This document shows positions 17,804 to 26,117 of a DNA stretch of 64,000 nucleotides, in pieces. The position numbers and the translations under genes were made by a program. The stretch covers positions 62,001 through 126,000 of the forward strand of contig JAZDIP010000022.1 in the NCBI GenBank assembly GCA_043804925.1. Reading direction: 5' to 3'. A model generated the notes under the pieces. The model was given only the letters and a program-made list of their open reading frames with translations. It was not told the origin of the DNA and did no database searches. Positions within the stretch are counted from its first letter, which is position 1, and every line of letters starts with the position of its first letter. This DNA is from ChocPot-Mid sp043804925. GTDB lineage: Bacteria > Bacteroidota > Ignavibacteria > Kapaibacteriales > UBA2268.

Positions 17804-18598
17804 ATGATGGATTCCCACACAGATAAATTAGTTGTCATAATCTTAGCTGCAGGACAGGGTAAAAGAATGCTCAACCCTTCGAAAGCTAAAGTCATGGTTA
17901 ATCTTGCAGGAAAGCCCTTGATTGAATATGTTGCTGAAAGAGCATTGCAATTGAGTAAAAAAATTTATATTATAGTTGGTTATCAAAAACAAAGCGTTAT
18001 TAAATTTATTAACTCGTTGGAGAAAGGATGCCAACCAGTCTTTGAAATAGTAGAACAAAAAGAGCAATTAGGCACAGGTCATGCAGTAGCACAAACTGAA
18101 ACATATTTGAAAGATTTTAAAGGTGATGTTCTTATTCTTTGTGGTGATGTTCCGAACCTAAGCTTAAACACATTGAATAGATTTATTGGTAAACACATTT
18201 CTACAAATGCTGATGTTTCAGTTTTGAGTACGGTTTGCGATAATACTTTTGGATACGGAAGAATTATAAGAAATGAGCAAAACCGGTTTCTGAAAATAAC
18301 GGAAGAAAAGGATGCAAATCCTGATGAAAGGCAAGTTAAGGAAATAAATAGCGGAGTTTACATTATTAAGTCGGAATTACTTTTCCCCGCTTTAAAAAAA
18401 ATATCAAACTCAAATTCACAGGGAGAATATTATTTAACAGACATAATTGAAATATTGGAAAAAGAAGGAGCAAATGTTCATGCTTTTGCCGTTGCCGAAT
18501 TTGATGAATTACAGGGGGTCAATTCCCCTGAAGATTTGAAGAAAGCTGAAGAATATTTATTAAAACTTTCTAAAAGTTCTAAACTTTCAGTAAGTTAA
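17804..18598 (+). CDS. GlmU-N-type sugar nucleotidyltransferase (no acetyltransferase half)
   Basis: 264 aa, matching only the N-terminal uridylyltransferase half of GlmU. It has the nucleotide-binding loop ILAAGQGKRM (residues 13-22), QLGTGHAV (about 87-94), CGDVPNL (about 111-117) and EINSGVYI. Expected product is a nucleotide sugar such as UDP-GlcNAc from UTP and a sugar 1-phosphate. The left-handed beta-helix acetyltransferase domain is absent, so a separate acetyltransferase would be needed, or the substrate differs. The last residues (KLSKSSKLSVS) are encoded by AAACTTTCTAAAAGTT-like repeats, as if a boundary repeat had been absorbed into the gene. Co-transcribed with panD. Confidence 0.85.
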   Translation: MMDSHTDKLVVIILAAGQGKRMLNPSKAKVMVNLAGKPLIEYVAERALQLSKKIYIIVGYQKQSVIKFINSLEKGCQPVFEIVEQKEQLGTGHAVAQTETYLKDFKGDVLILCGDVPNLSLNTLNRFIGKHISTNADVSVLSTVCDNTFGYGRIIRNEQNRFLKITEEKDANPDERQVKEINSGVYIIKSELLFPALKKISNSNSQGEYYLTDIIEILEKEGANVHAFAVAEFDELQGVNSPEDLKKAEEYLLKLSKSSKLSVS

Positions 18599-18612
18599 AT
18601 TTAAAATATATT

Positions 18613-18737
18613 TTGAAAATTGTAAAATTGAAAATTGTAAAATTGAAAATTGTAAAATTGAAAATTGAAAATTGAAAATTGAAAATTGTAAAATTGAAAA
18701 TTGTAAAATTGAAAATTATAAAATTGAAAATTATAAA
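18613..18737. repeat. Tandem repeat block GAAAATT/GTAAAATT
   Basis: About 16 units of 7 (GAAAATT) or 8 (GTAAAATT) bases in mixed order, between the GlmU-like gene and mce. The block runs to 12 bases before the TTG start of mce. A similar shorter block (GTAAATT units) lies at 19204-19233 before the TldD gene. Confidence 0.9.
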
Positions 18738-18748
18738 ATGGTGTTATA

Positions 18749-19153
18749 TTGTTAAAATCAATCAATCATATTGGAATCGCTGTTAAAGATTTGGAAAAGA
18801 GTATAGAAGTCTTTAAAAAAATATTTAATTTCGACGATGTTCATAAAGAAATAGTAGAGAAGCAAAAGGTTTGTGTAGCTTCTTTTAAAGTAGGTGATGT
18901 TTTAGTCGAATTGACTTCACCAACTGACGAAAGTTCTCCTATTGCTCAATTTATCGAGAAAAAAGGGGAAGGCATTCATCATTTGGCTTTTGAATGCGAT
19001 GATGTAAATTCAGAGTTATTGCGTTTGAAAAGCAAAGGAATTAATTTAATTAATGAAACAGCTCAGCAGGGTGCACATGAGATGCTTATTGCTTTTTTAC
19101 ATCCGAAATCAACAAATGGTGCCTTGATGGAAATTTGCCAGAGCAATAAATAA
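18749..19153 (+). CDS. mce: Methylmalonyl-CoA epimerase
   Basis: VOC-superfamily enzyme converting (S)- to (R)-methylmalonyl-CoA in propionate metabolism. 134 aa with metal ligands in HIGIAV (His7), HHLAFEC and the C-terminal LMEIC. The only in-frame start after the upstream stop at 18734 is the TTG at 18749, giving MLKSINHIGIAVKDLE, a standard start for the family. Lacking a Shine-Dalgarno and placed directly behind a tandem repeat, its expression may be affected by repeat length. Methylmalonyl-CoA mutase genes are not in the window. Confidence 0.93.
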   Translation: MLKSINHIGIAVKDLEKSIEVFKKIFNFDDVHKEIVEKQKVCVASFKVGDVLVELTSPTDESSPIAQFIEKKGEGIHHLAFECDDVNSELLRLKSKGINLINETAQQGAHEMLIAFLHPKSTNGALMEICQSNK

Positions 19154-19203
19154 GCTATGTTAGTTGTTACAAATGACTACTCCAAAGACAAAAGGTAAAG
19201 AAT

Positions 19204-19233
19204 TTGTAAAATTGTAAATTGTAAATTGTAAAA
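19204..19233. repeat. Short tandem repeat (GTAAATT units)
   Basis: Three to four GTAAAATT/GTAAATT units, of the same type as the block at 18613, just before the AAGGAAG ribosome site of the TldD-like gene. Confidence 0.7.
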
Positions 19234-19249
19234 TTAATAAGGAAGTACT

Positions 19250-20938
19250 ATGAAGCATAAGATTATTAGAGCAATAGTAATTCTATTTGCATTAAACATC
19301 ACTCTTGTTTCGGCGAAAGAATCACTGGTACTCAATTCTGCGAAAATAGAATTGAACAGGTTTATGAGTGAGTTGAAATCACAACCGCTCCCACCTTATT
19401 TTATTGGTTACGGAATTACTGAAACTAAAGAAACCGATATTTCCGCTACAATGGGTAAAATAATTAACGACAATGAGGATTTCAAACGTGTTTTGGATAT
19501 AGACCTCAGAGTTGGCGACAACAAGTTTGATAATACACATATTATCAGAGGTGAATCTTTTGGCTTTTATTATGGGAGAGGATTGACTTTATTACCGATA
19601 GAAAATGATGAGCAAGCTTTGAGAAATGCGATTTGGTATGCTACAGATAAAAAATATAAAGATGCTATCGAAAGGTATGAAAAAGCAATGACAAATGCGG
19701 CTGTCAAGGTGAGAGAAGAAGACACCTCCGCTGACTTTACTAAAGAAAATAAATATATTTTCTATGGTGATGATGCGTCTTTTGAATTTGATAAAGAACT
19801 ATTAAAACAAAAAGTGAGAAAAGTATCGGCTCTTTTTGCAAAGTATGATTGGCTTTTCACGGGTTATGTGGGTGTCAGTATCAAATTAGTAAAAAAATAT
19901 TTTGTGAATTCCGAAGGTACGGAAATCGTTATGACAGAACCTTTTGCAAGGATTTTCATATCGGCAAAAACCAAAGCAGATGATGGAATGAGCTTGCCTT
20001 TGTATAAAAGCTACTTTGCTTTTAATCCAAATGATTTGCCAGATGAAAATGTGCTTTTAACAGATGCGCAAAATATTATAAACACATTGGATGAATTACG
20101 AAAAGCAGAACTGATGTCCACTTATACAGGTCCGGCTCTTCTATCAGGCGAAGCCGCAGGTGTTTTCTTCCATGAAATTTTCGGACACAGAGTCGAAGGT
20201 CATAGATTGAAAGACCCTGATGATGCCCAAACATTCAAAGGTTTTTTGAATAAACCGGTTTTACCTGATTTTATTGATGTGGTTTTTGACCCGACTATTA
20301 AGACTTTGCGCGGATACGAGCTTTCAGGTTATTATCAATACGATGACGAAGGTGTCCAGGCACAAAAAGTGGATGTTGTTAAAAATGGAATATTTAAAAA
20401 TTATCTTATGTCGAGAGCTCCGAACGAAAGTTGTGATAAATCAAACGGACATGGTAGGAGACAAGCCGGATACGATGCAGTTTCAAGACAATCGAATTTA
20501 TTGGTTTTAGCTCAAAAAACCATTCCTGTTGCTGAACTCAAAGATAAGTTGAGAGAAGAGTGTAAAAAGCAAGACAAGGAGTGGGGACTTTATTTTGTCA
20601 AAGTTCAAGGTGGTTTCACGTTTACAGGAAGAACAATTCCAAATTCATTTAATGTCTTACCACTGCTTGTTTATAAAATATATGTTGACGGCAGACCGGA
20701 TGAAATGGTAAGGGGAGTTGATTTAATAGGCACTCCTTTAACCACCTTTTCAAGTATTTTTGCAGCCGGTGATGATGCCGGAATTTTTAATGGTATCTGC
20801 GGTGCGGAATCCGGTGGTGTACCTGTATCTTCAGTTTCTCCAAGCTTGCTCGTGCAAAAAATTGAAGTACAGAAAAAATCAAAATCACAGGCAAAACTGC
20901 CGATTTTACCGGCACCAGGTGATGATGAAAATCAATAA
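19250..20938 (+). CDS. Exported TldD-family metalloprotease
   Basis: 562 aa TldD/PmbA-family protein with an N-terminal signal peptide (IIRAIVILFALNITLVSA), unlike cytoplasmic E. coli TldD. The zinc motif HExxxH is intact: His308, Glu309, His313 (FFHEIFGH). The C-terminal half carries the family features EGVQ-type loop (DDEGVQAQ), GHGRRQ and the GAESGGVPVSSVSPSLL region. AAGGAAG precedes the ATG. A second family member without the zinc motif lies two genes downstream, echoing the TldD/TldE heterodimer. Known TldD/E trims unfolded peptides in the cytoplasm; a periplasmic role is inferred here from the signal peptide. Confidence 0.9.
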   Translation: MKHKIIRAIVILFALNITLVSAKESLVLNSAKIELNRFMSELKSQPLPPYFIGYGITETKETDISATMGKIINDNEDFKRVLDIDLRVGDNKFDNTHIIRGESFGFYYGRGLTLLPIENDEQALRNAIWYATDKKYKDAIERYEKAMTNAAVKVREEDTSADFTKENKYIFYGDDASFEFDKELLKQKVRKVSALFAKYDWLFTGYVGVSIKLVKKYFVNSEGTEIVMTEPFARIFISAKTKADDGMSLPLYKSYFAFNPNDLPDENVLLTDAQNIINTLDELRKAELMSTYTGPALLSGEAAGVFFHEIFGHRVEGHRLKDPDDAQTFKGFLNKPVLPDFIDVVFDPTIKTLRGYELSGYYQYDDEGVQAQKVDVVKNGIFKNYLMSRAPNESCDKSNGHGRRQAGYDAVSRQSNLLVLAQKTIPVAELKDKLREECKKQDKEWGLYFVKVQGGFTFTGRTIPNSFNVLPLLVYKIYVDGRPDEMVRGVDLIGTPLTTFSSIFAAGDDAGIFNGICGAESGGVPVSSVSPSLLVQKIEVQKKSKSQAKLPILPAPGDDENQ

Positions 20939-20969
20939 TATCGGAATTTAGATGATGGAATAATTTGAT

Positions 20970-21503
20970 ATGATGCAGGTTTTACATAGAGAAGTTCAGT
21001 ATATAAGGCAAAAATTCCTTATTGCTCTTGTGGCATTTGGTTCTTTGTCACCACTGGTTTTTTTTATTATCGGATTAATTATGCAGTTAAGATTCGGAAT
21101 TGAATTTGGTAACAAACCGATGTCCGATAATGCACTAATTACTTGCACAGTTCTTTCTGCTGTTTTTGCAATTCTTGTTTTCATGCTTTTCAAATTCAGC
21201 AATCTTACTATAGAAGTTCGTTTCGATGGCTTTTACTACAAATACTTTCCATTTCACTTGTCAATTCATAAAATCACTCAAGCTGATGTAAAAAGTGTAA
21301 CTATGAGAAAGTTTAGCGCTCTTGGAGAATTTGGAGGTTGGGGTATCAGATATGGATTTGGAAAAAGAGGTAAAGGATATATTGTTTCAGGACAAACGGG
21401 TGTGCAGTTTATTTTGCAAAATGATAAAAAGGTTCTTTTTTCAACCGAAGAACCGGAAAAAATGCGAATATCTATTGAAAAAGTATTTAAAATTGAAAAT
21501 TAA
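20970..21503 (+). CDS. Two-helix membrane protein between the TldD-like genes
   Basis: 177 aa. Two hydrophobic helices (about residues 18-38 and 52-73) and a C-terminal beta-rich cytoplasmic or periplasmic domain with a Gly-rich stretch (FGGWGIRYGFGKRGKGY) reminiscent of PH-like bacterial domains. I cannot name the family with confidence. It sits 31 bases after the active TldD-like gene and 14 bases before the inactive one, so it is probably part of the same operon and may work with them. Confidence 0.75.
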   Translation: MMQVLHREVQYIRQKFLIALVAFGSLSPLVFFIIGLIMQLRFGIEFGNKPMSDNALITCTVLSAVFAILVFMLFKFSNLTIEVRFDGFYYKYFPFHLSIHKITQADVKSVTMRKFSALGEFGGWGIRYGFGKRGKGYIVSGQTGVQFILQNDKKVLFSTEEPEKMRISIEKVFKIEN

Positions 21504-21517
21504 TTTATGGAGATGTC

Positions 21518-23284
21518 ATGCTAAAGCATAAATTCTTAAATGTGTTATTTACACTATTTATTTTAATTTCTTCATCAGGATTATCCAATCCTGATACTGA
21601 GGTTCGTCAAGCAATGAGGGACGAAATCAAAAGGACAAAGGATCAGTTATATCTCGAAACATTGGAAAAGCCATATTATGTTGAATATAATTTAACATTT
21701 TCTGATGTTTCAACTATTCATGCCACTTTAGGTGAACTCACCGAATCCTCAGAAGATAAAAGAGTTCTACTGAACGTAGGTTTAAGAGTAGGAGATTATA
21801 AATTCGATAATTCAAATTTTCTGGACTTCGGCTTCAGGTTTTTCGGAAGCGGAGATGACGAAGAAAATTTCAGAGGAAGGAAACTACCTCTTGAATTGGA
21901 TTACAAATCCTTGCGTAGGGAATTATGGCTGGCTACTGATGCGGCATACAAACAGGAATCTGAAGTTTATTCAAAAAAAATTGCATGTTTGAAGAACAGA
22001 ATGAGGAAAGATACAACTCATGATTTCCTGAAAATTCCCCCGGAAGTGCTCTATGATACTTCTGCAATTCCTAAATTCGATAAATTAAAAATTGAAAACA
22101 TTTGCAAAAATCTTTCAGGAGTTTTTAAGTTATATCCTGAAATAATGCAATCTGCAGCCGGTGCTGAATTTATTCCCGAAAGGACATTTTATATTAATAG
22201 TGAAGGAAGGGAATATATACGCACAGATTATTATCTCGGACTTGAAGTAGTTGCGTTGACTCAATCTGAAGATGGAATGTTAATAACAGATTATTATACT
22301 ATTTTCGTAAAAAATCCGAAAGACTTACCTTCGCTTGATTCCATGACAAATGCAGTTAAAGATTTAGCTGAAAATCTGAAAAAAGCCGGAAAAGCAGGAT
22401 TACTCGATGAATCTTATTCAGGTCCTGTTTTATTCGAAGGTCAAGCTGCCTCTCAGATTTTCGGACAGGTTTTTGCCCCTAATCTTGTTACGCAACGAAT
22501 GCCTTTGACAGAACGTGGATTGCAGGAAAGCGACAGATTTACAGCTTTTCAAACAAAAATTGGTGGAAGAGTTTTGCCTGAATTTATGAGTGTAAACACT
22601 TTTCCTGATAAAGAAATATTTAACGGAAATGAAATTTTCGGTTCATTTAAAATTGATGATGATGGAGTTAAAGCTAAAAGTGTTGCACTCGTTGATAAAG
22701 GTTATCTTAAAACTTTGTTATCATCAAGAGTTCCAACTAGAAGGGTCAGAGAATCAAATGGACACAGACGAGGTGGCGCTCCGATGCTAAGTGCGATTTA
22801 TGTAAGTGCAAGTAAAGAACAACAGAAAACAAGGAATGAACTTAAAAAAAGGATGCTTCAGCTTTGCAAAGACAGGGAATTGGAATATGGTGTAATTGTC
22901 AGAAAAGTCTTAGACCAAAACATTCAATATACAACTCTTTCCAGAATATCAGCAGGGAGTTATCCTGTAAGCAGAAGCGATAAAGAAACAACATTATTGG
23001 AAGTTGTCAAAGTATATCCGGATGGTAGAGAAGAGCCAATCAGAGGTGTTAAAGCTAAAGGATTGGCTACTTCTACTTTCAAAGATATTTTAAATGTAGG
23101 TAATGGAAATTTCGTATTGAATTATCTTGCTCCTTCTGTTACTTCGTCTTATTATAGCGGTGGCAGTCAATGGGTTGGTTCTACTATTATATGTCCTGAC
23201 TTACTTTTTGAAGATGTGGAAATTAAACCCATGGAAGATGATTTCCCGAAACCACCACTGATAGCCAATCCTATTGGGAAATAG
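21518..23284 (+). CDS. Exported TldD/PmbA-family paralogue lacking the zinc motif
   Basis: 588 aa with signal peptide (FTLFILISSSGLS). It aligns along its length with the protein at 19250: for example SGPVLFEGQAA here against TGPALLSGEAA there, and KIGGRVLPEF against FLNKPVLPDF. At the position of FFHEIFGH it has IFGQVFAP, so both His and the Glu are lost and zinc hydrolysis is not expected. E. coli TldE likewise lacks the motif and pairs with TldD. A GGAG site precedes the ATG. Likely the non-catalytic subunit of an exported TldD/TldE-like complex. Confidence 0.87.
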   Translation: MLKHKFLNVLFTLFILISSSGLSNPDTEVRQAMRDEIKRTKDQLYLETLEKPYYVEYNLTFSDVSTIHATLGELTESSEDKRVLLNVGLRVGDYKFDNSNFLDFGFRFFGSGDDEENFRGRKLPLELDYKSLRRELWLATDAAYKQESEVYSKKIACLKNRMRKDTTHDFLKIPPEVLYDTSAIPKFDKLKIENICKNLSGVFKLYPEIMQSAAGAEFIPERTFYINSEGREYIRTDYYLGLEVVALTQSEDGMLITDYYTIFVKNPKDLPSLDSMTNAVKDLAENLKKAGKAGLLDESYSGPVLFEGQAASQIFGQVFAPNLVTQRMPLTERGLQESDRFTAFQTKIGGRVLPEFMSVNTFPDKEIFNGNEIFGSFKIDDDGVKAKSVALVDKGYLKTLLSSRVPTRRVRESNGHRRGGAPMLSAIYVSASKEQQKTRNELKKRMLQLCKDRELEYGVIVRKVLDQNIQYTTLSRISAGSYPVSRSDKETTLLEVVKVYPDGREEPIRGVKAKGLATSTFKDILNVGNGNFVLNYLAPSVTSSYYSGGSQWVGSTIICPDLLFEDVEIKPMEDDFPKPPLIANPIGK

Positions 23285-23333
23285 TTAGAAAAAAGAAAGT
23301 TGAATGATTGAAAGTTTAAAAGTAGAAAGTTTT

Positions 23334-24521
23334 ATGGAAAATTCATCAAATAATTTAAAAAATCCTGAAGCAAAAGATTCATATCAGGTAAAGTATGACG
23401 GCGCTTACCTTTTGGCATTGATGCTGAAATACAAGTGGTTCTATATCATAATTGTAATACTTGCTACTGCCGGTGCGGTTGTGCTTTCATTGAATATGCC
23501 AAACTGGTATTCAGCAAGTATAAATGCCGTTCCGTCAAAAACGCAAGGTTCTCTCTTTGATAATATGATGGGTGGAATATCGTCGGCTTTGAAAGAATTT
23601 GGTATGACTAAGCTTGGAGGAGCAGGAAGTGCTGATGCATATGATTTCATTGTATTGATGCAAAGCCGGACTGTTAAGGATTCCCTAATTGACAAATTTA
23701 ATCTTGCAAAAGAATATGATATCCCTGACACTCAAAGGACAAACATTTACAATGAGCTTGAAAATAACATGGAGGTAAACTTCGAGAAAGAAGGTAACTA
23801 TACTGTTTCGATTTTTTCAAAAAATAAATATAAAGCAGTAGATATGGTTTATTATTTTATCAAAGTTGTAAATAGTCTTGCCCAAAGAGTTTCACGGGAA
23901 GATGCTTCAATGAATAGAAGATTCCTGGAAAACAGAATAGTTCAGACAGATTCGGTTGTCAAGACGATTGCTGATTCTCTAACTATATATTCAAGGAAAA
24001 ATTTCTTGATTTCTGTTGAAGAGCAGGCGAAAGCAAGCAGTATAGCTTATGCAGACCTTAAATCTGAATTGATTAAACGTGAAACGATTTATGAAATGTA
24101 TAAAAACCGTATGGGCGATAACGATGCTAAGACGAAGATGATGGCTGAATTGGTTGAAAGTTTGAAAAATAAATTAAACCAAGCAAAAGAACAACCCGGC
24201 TTTGCCGGAAACTTTTCCTTAGAAAATGCAACGGGTGTCGGCATCGAATATATGAGATTGTTAGCTGAGTTCGAAACATTTACAAAAGTAAAAAGTATTT
24301 TACTCCCAATGTTGGAAGAAGCCAAACTTGAAGAATCGAAACAAACGCAGTCTCTAATTATAGTTGACCCACCGAGATTGGCAGATAAAAAAGCAAAACC
24401 GAAACGCTCATTGATTGTTATTGGATTTGCTTTTGGTACTTTTATACTCTGTACAATCTTTATTATTATGCTGGATGGTTGGAAAAATTTTAAAAAGAAA
24501 TACAAAGGTTTTGATAATTAG
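23334..24521 (+). CDS. Wzz-like chain-length determinant protein
   Basis: About 395 aa. One transmembrane helix near the N-terminus (YKWFYIIIVILATAGAVVLS), a large periplasmic coiled region, and a second helix near the C-terminus (SLIVIGFAFGTFILCTIFII), the Wzz/polysaccharide co-polymerase topology. The preceding PPRLADKKAKPKR motif is the typical proline-rich segment before the last helix. I start at the ATG at 23334 because the longer version from 23304 would begin with a repeat-encoded stretch (MIESLKVESF). No tyrosine kinase domain. Works with the O-antigen ligase/polymerase-like gene downstream. Confidence 0.85.
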   Translation: MENSSNNLKNPEAKDSYQVKYDGAYLLALMLKYKWFYIIIVILATAGAVVLSLNMPNWYSASINAVPSKTQGSLFDNMMGGISSALKEFGMTKLGGAGSADAYDFIVLMQSRTVKDSLIDKFNLAKEYDIPDTQRTNIYNELENNMEVNFEKEGNYTVSIFSKNKYKAVDMVYYFIKVVNSLAQRVSREDASMNRRFLENRIVQTDSVVKTIADSLTIYSRKNFLISVEEQAKASSIAYADLKSELIKRETIYEMYKNRMGDNDAKTKMMAELVESLKNKLNQAKEQPGFAGNFSLENATGVGIEYMRLLAEFETFTKVKSILLPMLEEAKLEESKQTQSLIIVDPPRLADKKAKPKRSLIVIGFAFGTFILCTIFIIMLDGWKNFKKKYKGFDN

Positions 24522-24629
24522 TGACATGTAACCTAATAGTCTTTATGAACTTTAAAAAGAGGTTTTTCATCAGTGATGTAGAAAGATTGAAAAATTGTGA
24601 TTAATTTGAAATTGATTAAAAGTATATAA

Positions 24630-26048
24630 ATGTCAAAGCCATTAACATTGAACGGTAATTTTTCGGATTTAGTAGGTAAGTTATATTTACCTATTGGCTT
24701 GACTATTGTTTTTCTTGGCTCTTTATCCGGATTGATTTTTCTCGGAACAATCAAAGAATACGCATATATTACTTTTGCCATATTTGCTGTTATTCCTCTC
24801 TTGTATTTGATGGTTAGGTATCCCCGGATTTGGATATATTTAATAGCTCTCACAAACATTTATTTTTTCTACGAAAGAGAGAAAGAAGTTTCTTTTATGG
24901 AGATTATATTGGCAATTCAATATCTTGGTTCCGTGGGTTTTTGGATGTTATGGATGGTGTTTGTTAAACGCGAAAAAATAATACATAATATAGCTGATTT
25001 ATTTATTTTATTCTTTCTAATAATTGTTTTAGCCAATAGTGTTATTGGCTATCTTAATTCAAACGATATGTATTATTGGATTAGAGAATCCTTCAATTTG
25101 CTTTTATTGTCAATTTATTTCCCTGTCAGAAAATATTTTTCTGAAAAAAAGCACTTGATTACATTACTCATTATATATTCTATTGTAGTAACTACGAGTG
25201 CATGTTTACACTTCTATACCTACACGAGAATACTACAGGGAGATATACATTATGCTTATGAATTGATGAAAGGTATAAGAGTAAATCAGACATTGTTTAC
25301 AGCGGCAGCAGTTTTCGGTTTTATTTTTGCTCTATATAATCAAAAGAAATTTATTTCAATACTTTTGACCTTGTTTACAAGTATAGCCATTATAGGACTG
25401 GTAACATCATTTTCACGCACTTTCTGGGTGATTTTATTAGCAGAACTTATAATTGTTATTTTTTATTTATCGGGAAAACAAAAAATAAAATTATTAATTT
25501 ATACCACTTTAACTACAATATTAATTTTGGTAACTATGTTTTATGTTTTTGAAGACAAGTCAAAAGTTATGTTACAGCTAATTGAGAACAGATTTGTATC
25601 TACCGGAAGAGGTACAAAGGATATATCGGTACAGGCAAGGTTTGTTGAGTATAAGCAAGTTTTAAAAGGGATAGAAGAATATCCTATGGCTGGTAACGGA
25701 CTTTCGGATGTAATTGTATATTGGAATTCGTTGGAGTCTTATACGACACGAGTACGTTTTATTCACAATGGATATTTATATATAATGTACAAACTGGGAA
25801 TTCCTGCCTTGTTTGTTTGTTTTTTCCCTTTCGTTTATTTTCTTATTAAAGGCGAAAGGTTTGCCCGAAAGGAAACGGATGAATTTTATAGAATTTTGTG
25901 TGTGGGTAGTTTCATGGCAATTATATTGATGTTCGTTTCCAACTTTACAGCAGCTCAAATATCGTCAAGAGAAGCCATGTTTGTTACTGCCCTGTCTTTT
26001 GCTTTTATTGGGATTGTAATGGAGAAGAAAAAATTAAATGAAGTATAA
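24630..26048 (+). CDS. O-antigen ligase/polymerase-like membrane protein
   Basis: 472 aa with about 11 hydrophobic helices. The large loop near residues 315-385 contains a Wzy_C-like pattern (YPMAGNGLSDV, then RVRFIHNGYLYIMYKLG) seen in O-antigen ligases and polymerases. It would link or polymerise lipid-carried glycans at the periplasmic face of the inner membrane. Following the Wzz-like gene suggests joint work in surface polysaccharide synthesis. Ligase and polymerase cannot be told apart from sequence alone. Confidence 0.82.
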   Translation: MSKPLTLNGNFSDLVGKLYLPIGLTIVFLGSLSGLIFLGTIKEYAYITFAIFAVIPLLYLMVRYPRIWIYLIALTNIYFFYEREKEVSFMEIILAIQYLGSVGFWMLWMVFVKREKIIHNIADLFILFFLIIVLANSVIGYLNSNDMYYWIRESFNLLLLSIYFPVRKYFSEKKHLITLLIIYSIVVTTSACLHFYTYTRILQGDIHYAYELMKGIRVNQTLFTAAAVFGFIFALYNQKKFISILLTLFTSIAIIGLVTSFSRTFWVILLAELIIVIFYLSGKQKIKLLIYTTLTTILILVTMFYVFEDKSKVMLQLIENRFVSTGRGTKDISVQARFVEYKQVLKGIEEYPMAGNGLSDVIVYWNSLESYTTRVRFIHNGYLYIMYKLGIPALFVCFFPFVYFLIKGERFARKETDEFYRILCVGSFMAIILMFVSNFTAAQISSREAMFVTALSFAFIGIVMEKKKLNEV

Positions 26049-26117
26049 AAAGTTCAAAATGATTAATATTAATTAGTGTTATTCTGGCAAAATATTATGG
26101 AAATCTGAAAAGTAGAT

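Noticed and set aside
18613..18737. Repeat block considered as a CRISPR array
   Set aside because: Units are 7-8 bases without spacers; it is a simple tandem repeat.
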